Source: Desulfacinum infernum DSM 9756
GTDB taxonomy: Bacteria > Desulfobacterota > Syntrophobacteria > Syntrophobacterales > DSM-9756
Reading direction: 5' to 3'
DNA length: 64,000 nucleotides
Assembly: GCF_900129305.1 (NCBI RefSeq)
Contig: NZ_FQVB01000005.1
Span: 62,001 to 126,000 of the forward strand
Part shown: in pieces, positions 35,760 through 44,609 of the stretch
Layout of the letters: every line of letters starts with the position of its first letter
Position numbering within the stretch: the first letter of the stretch is position 1
Program-made: the position numbers and the translations under genes
The notes under the pieces: model-generated
Seen by the model: only the letters and a program-made list of their open reading frames with translations
What the model was told of the DNA's origin: nothing
Databases searched by the model: none

Positions 35760-37464
35760 CAGGCTTGTAACGGGGGGCCCGGAAGAGGAAGAGCCCCATG
35801 AGGCGGGGATCCGGAGGTTCCTTGCCGCGGAAGGCCCGGGTTTCCTCGTCATAGCGGTCCACCAGGCCCTGCACGTACTCCCAGACCAGGCGGCGGCGTT
35901 TTTCGCCCGCGACGCACGAATCCACAAAACCGGAAAGGGTTTCGGAAAGGGCTTCCGGCGCCGCTGCGGCAAAGATCTCCGGCCAGCGATCCACCGCCAG
36001 GGGCTCCACGCGGCGGGATTCGCCCAAAAGGCTCCAGGCGGTGGCGGTGAAAAGGAGGCTCCCCAGGGTTACCTCCTCCAGGATGCGCACCTGACCTTCG
36101 GCCCACAGTTCCTCGGCCAGCTGCGCAGGGTTCACCTCCAGGGCGTCGAAGACCGGCCCCAGGGACGCCGTCACCTGCACCCAGTGAGCGGCGTCGTGGA
36201 GATCCCGCCGATCCTGGATGAACGATTGAACCAGGCGCGGGCGTTCCGCACCTTGCAGCCGGGTGACCTTGGCGGTTTTGCCCATCAACCCTTCCAGTCT
36301 CTCCGCCCAGGGAGAATCCAGGATGGTCGGCCCGAAGGCCCAGCGGGAAAGCCACCCGCTCTTGGTGAGGCGCCTGAGGGTCCGCTGGATCTCCGCCACC
36401 CGGCTGTGGCCCAGACGAAAGAGGTGCTCCAGATACACCCTTTCCAGCGCCGACGCGGCCAAGGCCGCGTCCCCCGCCGTGAGAAGATCCAGGCCCAGGT
36501 TGACCATGGCCGCGGCCTTCCCGGCGGCTTCCCGCAGATCCTCCGCATCGTCGGGCGCCAGGGCATCCGCCACCACCACCTTGTTGGCGATGGAGGCCAT
36601 CTCCAGCTGGAGGGTTTCCAGGAGGCGGGCGTCTTCCACTGCTTCTAGGGCCCGACGGAAAAGCCCTCCTTCCGGCACGGCCACCAGGGCGAACGCCGGC
36701 GGATTCTCCAGGTCTTCCCCGTTCCTTTCCACCAGCAGCTTGTCGTAAGGGATCTCTTCGGGCTCCATGGCCCGGTAGATCTCCAGGGCGTCGTAATAGT
36801 CGGGAATGGCCCGGTCTTCCAACCGTCCCCGGTGAAAGCGGTAGGCTTCCTCTTCCACTTCCGCATCGAGGGCCCAGATGATCTGGTTCATGAGCTCCTT
36901 GTAGAACCCGTAATGGGCCTCGAAGAGAAAGCTCAGGATGTTGCGGATGAGGTCTTCGTACTGCGGGTAGCGGGCTTCCCAGAAGTACTGGTCGTCCAGG
37001 GTGTTCTTGGGAAGCGTGTCCACGGCCTCCGTGGGATCCGTATCCTCGGGGATGTGGGCCACGCGGAGCCACTTTTTGAAAACGCTCACCAGCAGCTCGA
37101 AGTCGGCCTGGTAGAGCCAGGCCAGCAACTTCCTTCCGCTGGCTCGATAAAGGCGGTCCAGCCACTGGGCGGCGGGACCGGGAACGATCCGGTCCCGGCG
37201 CCACGCCTCCAGGTCGAAGACGTGGGTGATCTGGTCCACCCGGGCCAGTTCCAGCAGAGGCAGGGCATCCTCCGGACCGATTTCTTTCAGTGTCAGATAA
37301 AAATCCTGTTCCGGCAGGGCGGCCACCACGGCCTCCGCATCGGGCCGGGCGAGGATGGTTTCCATCCGCTGCTTGGCCGGAAGGCTCATGAGATAAGGTC
37401 CCACCTCGCGGGGCGGAAGCTTTTCCAGTCGTTTGGTTTCGAAATCGACGACGCGTTTGTCCAT
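35755..37464 (-). CDS. DUF6178 family protein
   Basis: This 569-residue, mostly helical protein is recognised as DUF6178, a family I know from anaerobic deltaproteobacteria, without an assigned function. The N-terminal LPPREVGPYLMSLPAKQR and the central FEAHYGFYKELMNQIIWALDAE segments are characteristic. No membrane span or signal is seen. AAGGGAAAG precedes the start. It is transcribed divergently from the SUF-like pair, 190 bases apart. The stop codon is provided by repeat element E2. Confidence 0.8.
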   Translation of the reverse strand: MDKRVVDFETKRLEKLPPREVGPYLMSLPAKQRMETILARPDAEAVVAALPEQDFYLTLKEIGPEDALPLLELARVDQITHVFDLEAWRRDRIVPGPAAQWLDRLYRASGRKLLAWLYQADFELLVSVFKKWLRVAHIPEDTDPTEAVDTLPKNTLDDQYFWEARYPQYEDLIRNILSFLFEAHYGFYKELMNQIIWALDAEVEEEAYRFHRGRLEDRAIPDYYDALEIYRAMEPEEIPYDKLLVERNGEDLENPPAFALVAVPEGGLFRRALEAVEDARLLETLQLEMASIANKVVVADALAPDDAEDLREAAGKAAAMVNLGLDLLTAGDAALAASALERVYLEHLFRLGHSRVAEIQRTLRRLTKSGWLSRWAFGPTILDSPWAERLEGLMGKTAKVTRLQGAERPRLVQSFIQDRRDLHDAAHWVQVTASLGPVFDALEVNPAQLAEELWAEGQVRILEEVTLGSLLFTATAWSLLGESRRVEPLAVDRWPEIFAAAAPEALSETLSGFVDSCVAGEKRRRLVWEYVQGLVDRYDEETRAFRGKEPPDPRLMGLFLFRAPRYKPA

Positions 37465-37654
37465 CTTTCCCTTCTTACCGTCCAGGATGCGTGGGGGGCG
37501 GAGCCCGAAGGCGCAGTAGTCTTATTCAGCACGGGGAGGCAAGTCAAGGCCGCGGGCGGCCACTTTGGCCTTGCGCCGCACGCGCCAAATGTTTACCGTG
37601 AGCACTGCCGAGGCGTGAATGTAAGAACAAAGGCCAATGCAGAGGAGTAACCGT

Positions 37655-38425
37655 ATGCTTGTCATCGAGGACCTACAAGTGGAATTGGCCGGAAAGCAGA
37701 TCCTCAAGCACATCGACCTGGAGATCAAACCGGGCGAGACGCACATCCTTTTCGGCCCCAACGGATCCGGCAAGACCTCCCTGCTCATGACCATCATGGG
37801 ATACCCCCAATACAAGGTCACGGGCGGGAAGATCACCTTCAAGGGTGTGGACATCACCCATATGCCCATCAACGAGCGCGCCCAATTGGGTATCGGCATG
37901 GCCTACCAGAGGCCTCCCACGATCCACGGCCTGAAGACCCGCCAGATGGTGAAGATCTGCGCGGGAAACCGGGACGACGTGGACCCGGAATCCCTGGCCC
38001 GCCAGGTGAATTTCGAAGACTTCCTGGATCGGGATGTGAACGCCGGGTTTTCCGGCGGCGAGATCAAGCGCTCCGAACTTTTGCAGCTCCTGGCTCAGAA
38101 CCCGGACCTCATGCTCTTCGATGAGCCCGAATCCGGCGTGGACCTGGAAAACATCGCCCTGGTGGGCACCACCATCGCCAAGCTGCTCCAGAAGGAATGC
38201 TCCCCCACGGACCTCAAGTCCATGCTTCAGGTGAAGCGGGAGCGGACCAAGATGGGTCTCATCATCACCCACACGGGCCACATCCTGGAATACCTCACGG
38301 CCGACAAGGGCCAGGTGCTCTACAACGGCGTTCTGAGCTGTGCCGACAACCCGCGTGATATCCTCCAGTGCATCAGTGAAATGGGATACGAGGAGTGCGT
38401 GCGATGTACACTCGCGAGCAACTGA
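37655..38425 (+). CDS. sufC: SufC-like ATPase of a minimal SUF system
   Basis: This ABC ATPase of 256 residues powers Fe-S cluster assembly on SufB/SufD scaffolds. It has Walker A GPNGSGKTS, a Q-loop in MAYQRPP, the signature FSGGEIKRSELLQ and Walker B LMLFDEPESGVD, followed by a conserved His in IITHTG. It is soluble. A GAGGAG site is eight bases before ATG 37655. It overlaps the next gene by 22 bases. No sufS, sufU, sufE or sufD is adjacent, so this matches the SmsC half of the two-gene minimal system. Confidence 0.9.
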   Translation: MLVIEDLQVELAGKQILKHIDLEIKPGETHILFGPNGSGKTSLLMTIMGYPQYKVTGGKITFKGVDITHMPINERAQLGIGMAYQRPPTIHGLKTRQMVKICAGNRDDVDPESLARQVNFEDFLDRDVNAGFSGGEIKRSELLQLLAQNPDLMLFDEPESGVDLENIALVGTTIAKLLQKECSPTDLKSMLQVKRERTKMGLIITHTGHILEYLTADKGQVLYNGVLSCADNPRDILQCISEMGYEECVRCTLASN

Positions 38426-39630
38426 AAGAAAGAGCTCTCAAGGCCAAGGACAAGCCGGCCGCCATCGGACCCGACCTGGATTTGAGCCGATACGACAAGG
38501 CTCCCGTGGAACACCGCTACATCGACCACGACGAGCTGCTTTCCCTGCCGCCCCTGGAAAAGGAGCGGCTGGTCATGGCCGGGATCGACATCACCGAGAA
38601 GGAACGCGGCGGCACCTATATCCAGAAAGACACCGCCGTGGTTCACTGCGACGTGAAGCAGGACGGCATCGAAGTCATCCCCATCAAGAAGGCCCTGGAA
38701 AAGTACGACTGGATCTGGGACTACTACTGGAAGCTGGTGGCTGTGGACACGGACAAGTACACGGCGGCGGCGGAGCTGGATCTCCACGACGGCTATGTGA
38801 TCCGGGCCCTTCCGGGCGCCAAGTCCGTCTACCCGATCCAGGCCTGCCTCTACATGGACAAGAACAACCTCCAGCAAAACGTGCACAACATCATCATCGC
38901 CGAGGAGGATTCGGAGCTACACATCATCACGGGCTGCTCCACCTCGCCGCACATGAAGCGGGGCGCCCACCTGGGGGTTTCCGAGTTCTTCGTCAAGAAA
39001 AACGCCAAGCTGAGCTTCACCATGATCCACAACTGGGCCGAGGACATGGACATCCGTCCGCGATCGGTGGCCCAGGTGGAAGAGGGCGGGCTGTTTCTCA
39101 ACAACTACATTTGCATGAAGCCGGTGCGGAGCCTGCAGATGTACCCCACCACGCACCTGGTGGGGGAAAACGCCGTGGCCCGATTCTACAGCATCATCGT
39201 GGGAAGCCCGGGATCGGAATACGACGTGGGCGGCCGGATCTATCTCAAGAAGCCGGGAGCGCGGGCGGAAATCGTGGCCCGCACCATCTCCAACGGCGGA
39301 AAGATCGTGGCCCGCGGGCATCTCATCGGCGAGGTGCCGGACATCAAGGCCCACCTGGAATGCAAGGGCCTCATCCTGAACGGCGGGATCATCCACGCCA
39401 TCCCGGAACTGGAAGGCCATACGGACGGGGTGGAAATGAGCCACGAAGCCGCCGTGGGCAAGATCGCCCAGGAAGAGATCGCCTACCTCATGTCCCGTGG
39501 GTTGAGCGAAGACGATGCGGTGGCCACCATCGTGCGCGGCTTCCTGAGCGTGGACATCCCGGGACTTCCGCCGCAGCTCCAGGCGGAAATCGACCGGGCC
39601 GTGGAAGAAAGCGACAAGGACGTGATGTAG
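38404..39630 (+). CDS. sufB: SufB/SufD-like scaffold of a minimal SUF system
   Basis: This 408-residue beta-helix SufBD-family protein would form the SufC2-SufB2-type scaffold for [4Fe-4S] assembly. It has GCSTSPHMKRGAHLG, VSEFFVKKNAKLSFTMIHNWAEDMD and the C-terminal HEAAVGKIAQEEIAYLMSRGL that binds SufC. ATG 38404 follows AGGAG at eight bases within the end of sufC, so the two are co-translated. It is shorter than E. coli SufB and resembles the stand-alone SmsB. Confidence 0.9.
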   Translation: MYTREQLKERALKAKDKPAAIGPDLDLSRYDKAPVEHRYIDHDELLSLPPLEKERLVMAGIDITEKERGGTYIQKDTAVVHCDVKQDGIEVIPIKKALEKYDWIWDYYWKLVAVDTDKYTAAAELDLHDGYVIRALPGAKSVYPIQACLYMDKNNLQQNVHNIIIAEEDSELHIITGCSTSPHMKRGAHLGVSEFFVKKNAKLSFTMIHNWAEDMDIRPRSVAQVEEGGLFLNNYICMKPVRSLQMYPTTHLVGENAVARFYSIIVGSPGSEYDVGGRIYLKKPGARAEIVARTISNGGKIVARGHLIGEVPDIKAHLECKGLILNGGIIHAIPELEGHTDGVEMSHEAAVGKIAQEEIAYLMSRGLSEDDAVATIVRGFLSVDIPGLPPQLQAEIDRAVEESDKDVM

Positions 39631-39698
39631 GAAAACCCGCCGTGGAGGGCCCATGGGCCCTCCGGCCCATCGTGGATCCGTGGAAGGGGAGGCAAACC

Positions 39699-40022
39699 AT
39701 GAAACGGCTGGTATCCGCTCTGCTTGTCGCCGCCTTGATTTGTGGAGTTTTTTCGGTTCAAACGGGCCGAGCCGAAGAGGACATGCTGTCTTCCACGTGG
39801 CCCCAGGAAGACCAGGCGCCCCAAGGAGAATGGATCCTGGCGGATCTGTTGTTCGTGCGGCCACTGGGTATCGCCGCGTGCGCCGTGGGCTTTGCGGGAA
39901 GCGTCCTGTCCATCCCCTTCGCGGCCATGTCCAACTCCGACCAGGACGTGAGCCGACGCCTCATCGCCGAACCCTTTGCCTACACGTTCACCCGCCCGCT
40001 GGGCCGTTTCGATGCGCCCTGA
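39699..40022 (+). CDS. Small exported protein with C-terminal FTRPLG motif
   Basis: This 107-residue protein has a signal peptide (about 1-25, ending GRAEE) and one hydrophobic segment, GIAACAVGFAGSVLSIPFAA. A conserved-looking ADLLFVRPLG and EPFAYTFTRPLG follow. This pattern is seen in small proteobacterial periplasmic or membrane proteins of unknown role. GGGGAGG precedes the ATG. It lies 68 bases after the SufB-like gene. Confidence 0.7.
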   Translation: MKRLVSALLVAALICGVFSVQTGRAEEDMLSSTWPQEDQAPQGEWILADLLFVRPLGIAACAVGFAGSVLSIPFAAMSNSDQDVSRRLIAEPFAYTFTRPLGRFDAP

Positions 40023-40078
40023 GGACGACCGGGTGAACGGCGGGAGTCTTGTCGAGGCTGGAGACCTGGAAAACCGAA

Positions 40079-40099
40079 CGGGGGGCAAAAGCCCCCCGC
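40079..40099. other. Stem-loop without T-run
   Basis: GGGGGGC-AAAA-GCCCCCC lies downstream of the small exported protein. No T-tract follows, so terminator function is doubtful. The rest of the spacer up to 40261 holds one GCGGGGCTGAAGCCCCGC hairpin near 40180. Confidence 0.5.
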
Positions 40100-40261
40100 C
40101 TGTGATCCCCTGAACATTCATCCTCTCCCCGGTTTTCGCCGGTCCCACAATCCAGCGGAATACGCTTTCCTGAGCCTTTCCGCGGGGCTGAAGCCCCGCG
40201 GCCACAACGGAAGCCGGCTCCCTTGCCGGGTGACGAAGGAAACCCGTTCTCGGAAAGCCTC

Positions 40262-40387
40262 CTAGGAGCCTGTCTGAGAACGCTGTTTTCCCGGGAGCGC
40301 GGGCGTCTCGCCCGCTTGTTGTGCGGGCCGGAGGCCCGCGCTCCCAGGGGAAAGGGCTTTCGGACACATTATCAGACAGCCTCCTAG
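40262..40387. mobile_element. MITE-like repeat element E3
   Basis: The ends are near-perfect inverted repeats: CTAGGAGCCTGTCTGA at 40262, and the complement of 40372-40387 reading CTAGGAGGCTGTCTGA. The interior is a GGGAGCGCGGGC / GCCCGCGCTCCC hairpin. The right end supplies the TAG stop of the adjacent oxidoreductase gene. No coding capacity. Confidence 0.8.
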
Positions 40388-43300
40388 CACACATCCGCCA
40401 GGCGGACCTTTTCCCGGACCAGAGAAGCCCATTCGTGCTCGCCGCAACCGGGCAGCAATTCCTTCCACTCCGCATGAACGGCCTCGATGCTTTGGGGAAA
40501 GGGCGTGCCGTCGGCGGCCATGATGCGACTCAAAGCCTCCCAGTCGGGCAGGCACTCCCCGGCAGCGCCCAGGGCCCGGGATAGTCCGAGGAAACGCCCT
40601 TCCTGGTTCACCAATGTCCCTTCCTGTTCCCCGAAGGCCGCCAGGGGCAGCACCACGTCGGCCCGATCCAGGGCCGGGCCCGCCACGTTTTCCTGCACCA
40701 CCAGGAACTCCACGTTCCGGAGCCCTTCCGACCCCGCCTTCCCCAAGGCGCCCAGATGGCGGCTTTCCTGGACGAATAACCCCTTGAGGCGCCCCGATTC
40801 CAGGGCCTCCAAGGTATCCGCAGACGGCTTGGAAGGAAGCGCCTCGGCCTCCCAAACCTCCGTCACCTTCTTTACCGCCTCGGCGTCATCCAGGGGCCTC
40901 CATCCGGGAAGCATTCCCGGCGCCATGCCCACCAGAAGCGCCCCCAGGGAGTTGGATCCCCAAAAGGCGGGATAGATCCCGGCCCCTTCCACTTGGCCGT
41001 TCCCCTTCGCCGCCGTGGCCAGGACCGCCAGGGCCTGGAAGGCGGCGGCGCGGCCCTTGGGACTCAACCCGTTCAGGGCGGTGCCGTCCACCACGAAGGC
41101 CCCTCCCGGACCGGCTGCCAGCTCTTCGCCGAGGGCCTGCATCGGGCCTTCCAGGGAAGACGGAACCGACCAGGCATCCGCCGTTCGGATCACTTCTTCC
41201 GCCAGCTTTTGGATGGGGTCCGTTGCGGACCCGAGGCCTTGCCTTTGGATCAACCGGGCAGCCAGGGCGCAGAGAAAGGCGGGCCACTGGGCGGGTTCCA
41301 CATCCAGCCGTTGGGTTCGGCCTTCGGGGAACGAACCGTTTTCCCCGCCCACCCGGACGATCCGGGCTCCGTGGTTTCGGGCGGCCCGGCGCATGAGCGT
41401 TCCCAAAAGCGGCGAGGTTCCATGGGGCGCTCCGATGCAGAAGATCCGCCGGGCCTTGGCCAGGGAAGAAAGCGGCGGGACAAGGCCGAAGCCCGCCCCG
41501 GAAAGGGCGAGCGACCGAACCAGGGCTTCCGCCGCCCCCCGTTCGGGAAAGTCCACATAAGGCGTCTTCAGCCCCAGGCGCATCCATTTCTGCAGGAGAT
41601 ACAGCCCTTCACAAGTTCCATGGAAGGAGGCCAGGGCCCCCACGCTTTCCGGGCCGTACTTTTCCGAAACGGCCCGAAGCCCCTGGACCGCGCGATCCAC
41701 CGCCTTTCCCCAACTGGCCTCCCGCAGCTCCCCGTTTTCCCGAACCAGGGGCTTGAGCACCCTCTTTTCCTTCCACTGGTCGTCGTAGGCGCGGAACCGA
41801 CCCCGGGAACAGGTGGAAGCGTGGTTGGGGGGAACGTCCCGTCCGTCGGCGATCCAAACCAGGCGGCCTCCCTTGACCTTCAGGTCCACTTCGCACCCGC
41901 ACCCGCACTGGATGCAGTGGGTGGGAACCGAGCGCCAATGGATACGCTCCACCGCCCTTCCCTGCCGTTTTTCCATCAGGGCCCCCGTGGGACACAGATC
42001 CACGCAGAGGCCGCAGGAGACGCATTTTTCGTTGAATCGGGGCCAGTCTTTGAAATCGATGGCGTCGCTGCACTGGAAGACCCGGCAGGCCACCACGCAG
42101 CGTTCGCACCGGATGCACTTGTTGGGGTCCAGGGCGATGGCCGGATGGGTGTCGATGGCCGCCACCCGCTGGAAGTGGATCTTCTTGGACGGCTGATCCC
42201 TCCAATCCACCTGGAACTCGTTCATGAGCTCCCGAAGGCGGCAGTCGAAGGCGGCGCTGCAGCCGCACACCAGGCACCGCTCGGCCTCCCGGTGGGCCTG
42301 GGCCTCGTCGAACCCCAACTCCACCTCCGTAAAGTTCGTCACCCGCTTGGCCACTTCCAGTTCCGGCATCCGTTCCCGCGGAATCACCTTGTAAACCTCG
42401 AAAGGCTCCCGATCGATGGATTCCAGGTCTCCCTTGCTGATGTTGAAATGGAGCGGCTCCGGTTGCACCTCCCCCACCTGGAAGAAGCGGTTGAGGGAAT
42501 AGGCCGCCTTGCGTCCGTCGGCCAGTGCGGCCACCACGGTCATGGGCCCCCGGAAGAGGTCGCCGCCCACGAAGATCATCTCCTGGCCCGTGTGCATGCT
42601 CCTCGGATCCCCGCCGATGGTGCTCCAGCGGGTGATGGGAATGCGCTCCATGCCCGGATCCTGTTCCTTGGTAAGAACCATGGGGTATTGGCCGATGGCG
42701 CTGATCACCTGGTCCACGTCCATGAGGGTTTCCGAACCCTCGATGGGCACGGGGCGCCTCCGACCACTGGCGTCCGGTTCCCCCAGTTCCATGCGGATGA
42801 ATTCCAATTGGGCGGCCCGCCCTCCTTCCCCCAGGATCCGGGTGGGCGCCGCCAGGAGATGGATCTCCACCCCTTCCGCTTCGGCCGCCTCGATCTCCTC
42901 GTGGCTTGCGGGCATCTCCTTTCGGGACCGCCGGTAGAGGATGGTGACCTTCTCCGCCCCCAGGCGAAGAGCGGACCGGGCGGCATCGATGGCCACGTTG
43001 CCGCCTCCGATGACAGCCACCCGCCGCCCCACCCGCACGGGCTTTCCGGCGGCGATGTTTTCCAAGAAGTCCACGCCGCTTTCCACCCCTTCCAGGTCTT
43101 CTCCCACGATGCCCAGTTTCCGGCTGGCCCAGGCGCCGATGGCGAGAAAGATGGCCCCGAAACCCTCCTTTTTGAGATCATCCAGCGTGAAATCCCGGCC
43201 CCACGTCACGCCCGTTCGAACCCGCACGCCCAGGCTCAGGATGCCTTCGATCTCCCAGTCCAGGATCTTCTTGGGGAGCCGGTATTCGGGGATGCCGTAG

Positions 43301-44001
43301 CGGAGCATACCCCCCAGTTTGTCCCGGGCTTCGAAGATGGTCACCCCGTGGCCCAGAGCCCGGAGATAATAGGCGGCGCTCAGCCCCGCCGGGCCGCCTC
43401 CCACGACGGCCACGTGATGGCCCGTGTCTTCCGGCACTTCAGGGAGCACCCGCCGGCCCGTCTTCATTTCGAAGTCGGCCACGAACCGTTTGCAGTGGTT
43501 GATATTCACGGGTTCATCCACCAGATGGCGACGGCAGGCGCTTTCGCACGGGTGCGGACACACCCGGCCGATGGTGGCCGGCATGGGGATCTTTTCCTTG
43601 ATGAGCTTGACCGCTTCCAGGTATTCGCCGTGGCGGATCAAGGCCAGGTATCCCTGGATGTCCACGTTGGCCGGGCAGGTGACCGAACAGGGAGCCACGC
43701 AGTCGCCGTAATGGGTATCCAGGAGCAGTTCCAGGAGAAGCTTGCGGGTCTGATCCAGTTCGGGGCCCGTCGTGCGGATCACCATGCCGTCCGCCACGGA
43801 GGTGCTGCAGGCGGCCTTGTATTGCCTTTCCCCTTCCACCGCCACCACGCACAGCCGGCAGTTTTCCAGTGGGGGCAGCAGATGGGTGTAGCACAGGGTG
43901 GGCACATGGATTCCTTCTCGTCGCGCCGCGTCCAGGATGGTACTCCCTTGGGGAGCCTGTATCGTCCGCCCATCGATTGTGACCGTCACCGTCTTCGACA
44001 T
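40384..44001 (-). CDS. NuoG/NfnB-like multidomain iron-sulfur flavoprotein
   Basis: In this 1205-residue fusion, residues 1-110 carry a [2Fe-2S] domain (C37, C48, C51, C65) and a further Cys cluster (C101, C105, C109). About 140-600 is a glutamate-synthase small-subunit/NfnB-like flavoprotein with VVGGGPAGLSAAYYLR and VIGGGNVAIDAA dinucleotide motifs. About 640-725 has ferredoxin motifs CIRCERCVVAC and CVSCGLCVDLC. About 740-1205 is a molybdopterin-oxidoreductase-like part starting CIQCGCGCEVD. The catalytic Cys/Sec region of formate dehydrogenases is not apparent, so that domain may be structural, as in NuoG. It probably links NAD(P)H with ferredoxin or a partner dehydrogenase. ATG 44001 follows GGAGG. 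Confidence 0.8.
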   Translation of the reverse strand: MSKTVTVTIDGRTIQAPQGSTILDAARREGIHVPTLCYTHLLPPLENCRLCVVAVEGERQYKAACSTSVADGMVIRTTGPELDQTRKLLLELLLDTHYGDCVAPCSVTCPANVDIQGYLALIRHGEYLEAVKLIKEKIPMPATIGRVCPHPCESACRRHLVDEPVNINHCKRFVADFEMKTGRRVLPEVPEDTGHHVAVVGGGPAGLSAAYYLRALGHGVTIFEARDKLGGMLRYGIPEYRLPKKILDWEIEGILSLGVRVRTGVTWGRDFTLDDLKKEGFGAIFLAIGAWASRKLGIVGEDLEGVESGVDFLENIAAGKPVRVGRRVAVIGGGNVAIDAARSALRLGAEKVTILYRRSRKEMPASHEEIEAAEAEGVEIHLLAAPTRILGEGGRAAQLEFIRMELGEPDASGRRRPVPIEGSETLMDVDQVISAIGQYPMVLTKEQDPGMERIPITRWSTIGGDPRSMHTGQEMIFVGGDLFRGPMTVVAALADGRKAAYSLNRFFQVGEVQPEPLHFNISKGDLESIDREPFEVYKVIPRERMPELEVAKRVTNFTEVELGFDEAQAHREAERCLVCGCSAAFDCRLRELMNEFQVDWRDQPSKKIHFQRVAAIDTHPAIALDPNKCIRCERCVVACRVFQCSDAIDFKDWPRFNEKCVSCGLCVDLCPTGALMEKRQGRAVERIHWRSVPTHCIQCGCGCEVDLKVKGGRLVWIADGRDVPPNHASTCSRGRFRAYDDQWKEKRVLKPLVRENGELREASWGKAVDRAVQGLRAVSEKYGPESVGALASFHGTCEGLYLLQKWMRLGLKTPYVDFPERGAAEALVRSLALSGAGFGLVPPLSSLAKARRIFCIGAPHGTSPLLGTLMRRAARNHGARIVRVGGENGSFPEGRTQRLDVEPAQWPAFLCALAARLIQRQGLGSATDPIQKLAEEVIRTADAWSVPSSLEGPMQALGEELAAGPGGAFVVDGTALNGLSPKGRAAAFQALAVLATAAKGNGQVEGAGIYPAFWGSNSLGALLVGMAPGMLPGWRPLDDAEAVKKVTEVWEAEALPSKPSADTLEALESGRLKGLFVQESRHLGALGKAGSEGLRNVEFLVVQENVAGPALDRADVVLPLAAFGEQEGTLVNQEGRFLGLSRALGAAGECLPDWEALSRIMAADGTPFPQSIEAVHAEWKELLPGCGEHEWASLVREKVRLADVC

Positions 44002-44210
44002 AGCCGTCCTCCGCACCGTGTTTATGGGGATTCGCGAACCGCAACCGGTAGATGCCCTCTGCGGTGGTTCACGTATGGACTCATGGGGCGGTCTGTGCCG
44101 CCGTTGGGCTCTGGTCCCACGGGTATGGTGAAAAGGCGGGAGAATGGGGCCGGGTGAACAGCGGGTGCGTGGAGCGGGAAGTTCAGCGGGACCCAATCAG
44201 GGACTACACG

Positions 44211-44609
44211 CTATTCCCTGCGTTTCAGAAGCAGCTCGATGTTGTGGCGAAGGGCCTGGGGATCCACCGGCTTTTCCATGAAGATGTCCGCCGCAATCCA
44301 GTCCAGATCGTCCTCCACGCTCCTCCCGTAGCCCTTTTCCGTTTCGGGCTGCGCCGAGACGATGATGATGGGAAGCTTCTGGAAGTCCTCCTTCTGGCGC
44401 AGCTGCACGGCGAACTGGAGCCCTTCGTCCACCGTGGCCATCATGATGTCGAGCACCAGCAGGTCGGGGCGGCCTTCCTCAAGGAGCTTCAAGCCGTCCT
44501 GCGTGTTGCCGGCCGCCAGGACCTCATAGCCGAACCGCTTCAGGATCGCTCCGGTGATTTCCAGGAAACTGGGATCGTCGTCGATGATCAGAATCCGTTT
44601 TCCACTCAT
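44211..44609 (-). CDS. Response regulator receiver protein
   Basis: This 132-residue receiver has D54 in LLVLDIMM as phosphoacceptor, DDD at 10-12, and Lys in FMEKPVDP. There is no output domain. The start overlaps the kinase stop by four bases, so this is the direct partner of the upstream sensor kinase. It would act by protein contact. Confidence 0.9.
   Translation of the reverse strand: MSGKRILIIDDDPSFLEITGAILKRFGYEVLAAGNTQDGLKLLEEGRPDLLVLDIMMATVDEGLQFAVQLRQKEDFQKLPIIIVSAQPETEKGYGRSVEDDLDWIAADIFMEKPVDPQALRHNIELLLKRRE

Noticed and set aside
40079-40099. Intrinsic terminator
   Set aside because: The hairpin is strong, but no T-run follows, so I list it only as a stem-loop.
40993-44157. A 1054-codon plus-strand frame
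   Set aside because: It is antisense to the iron-sulfur flavoprotein gene, which has clear domains.
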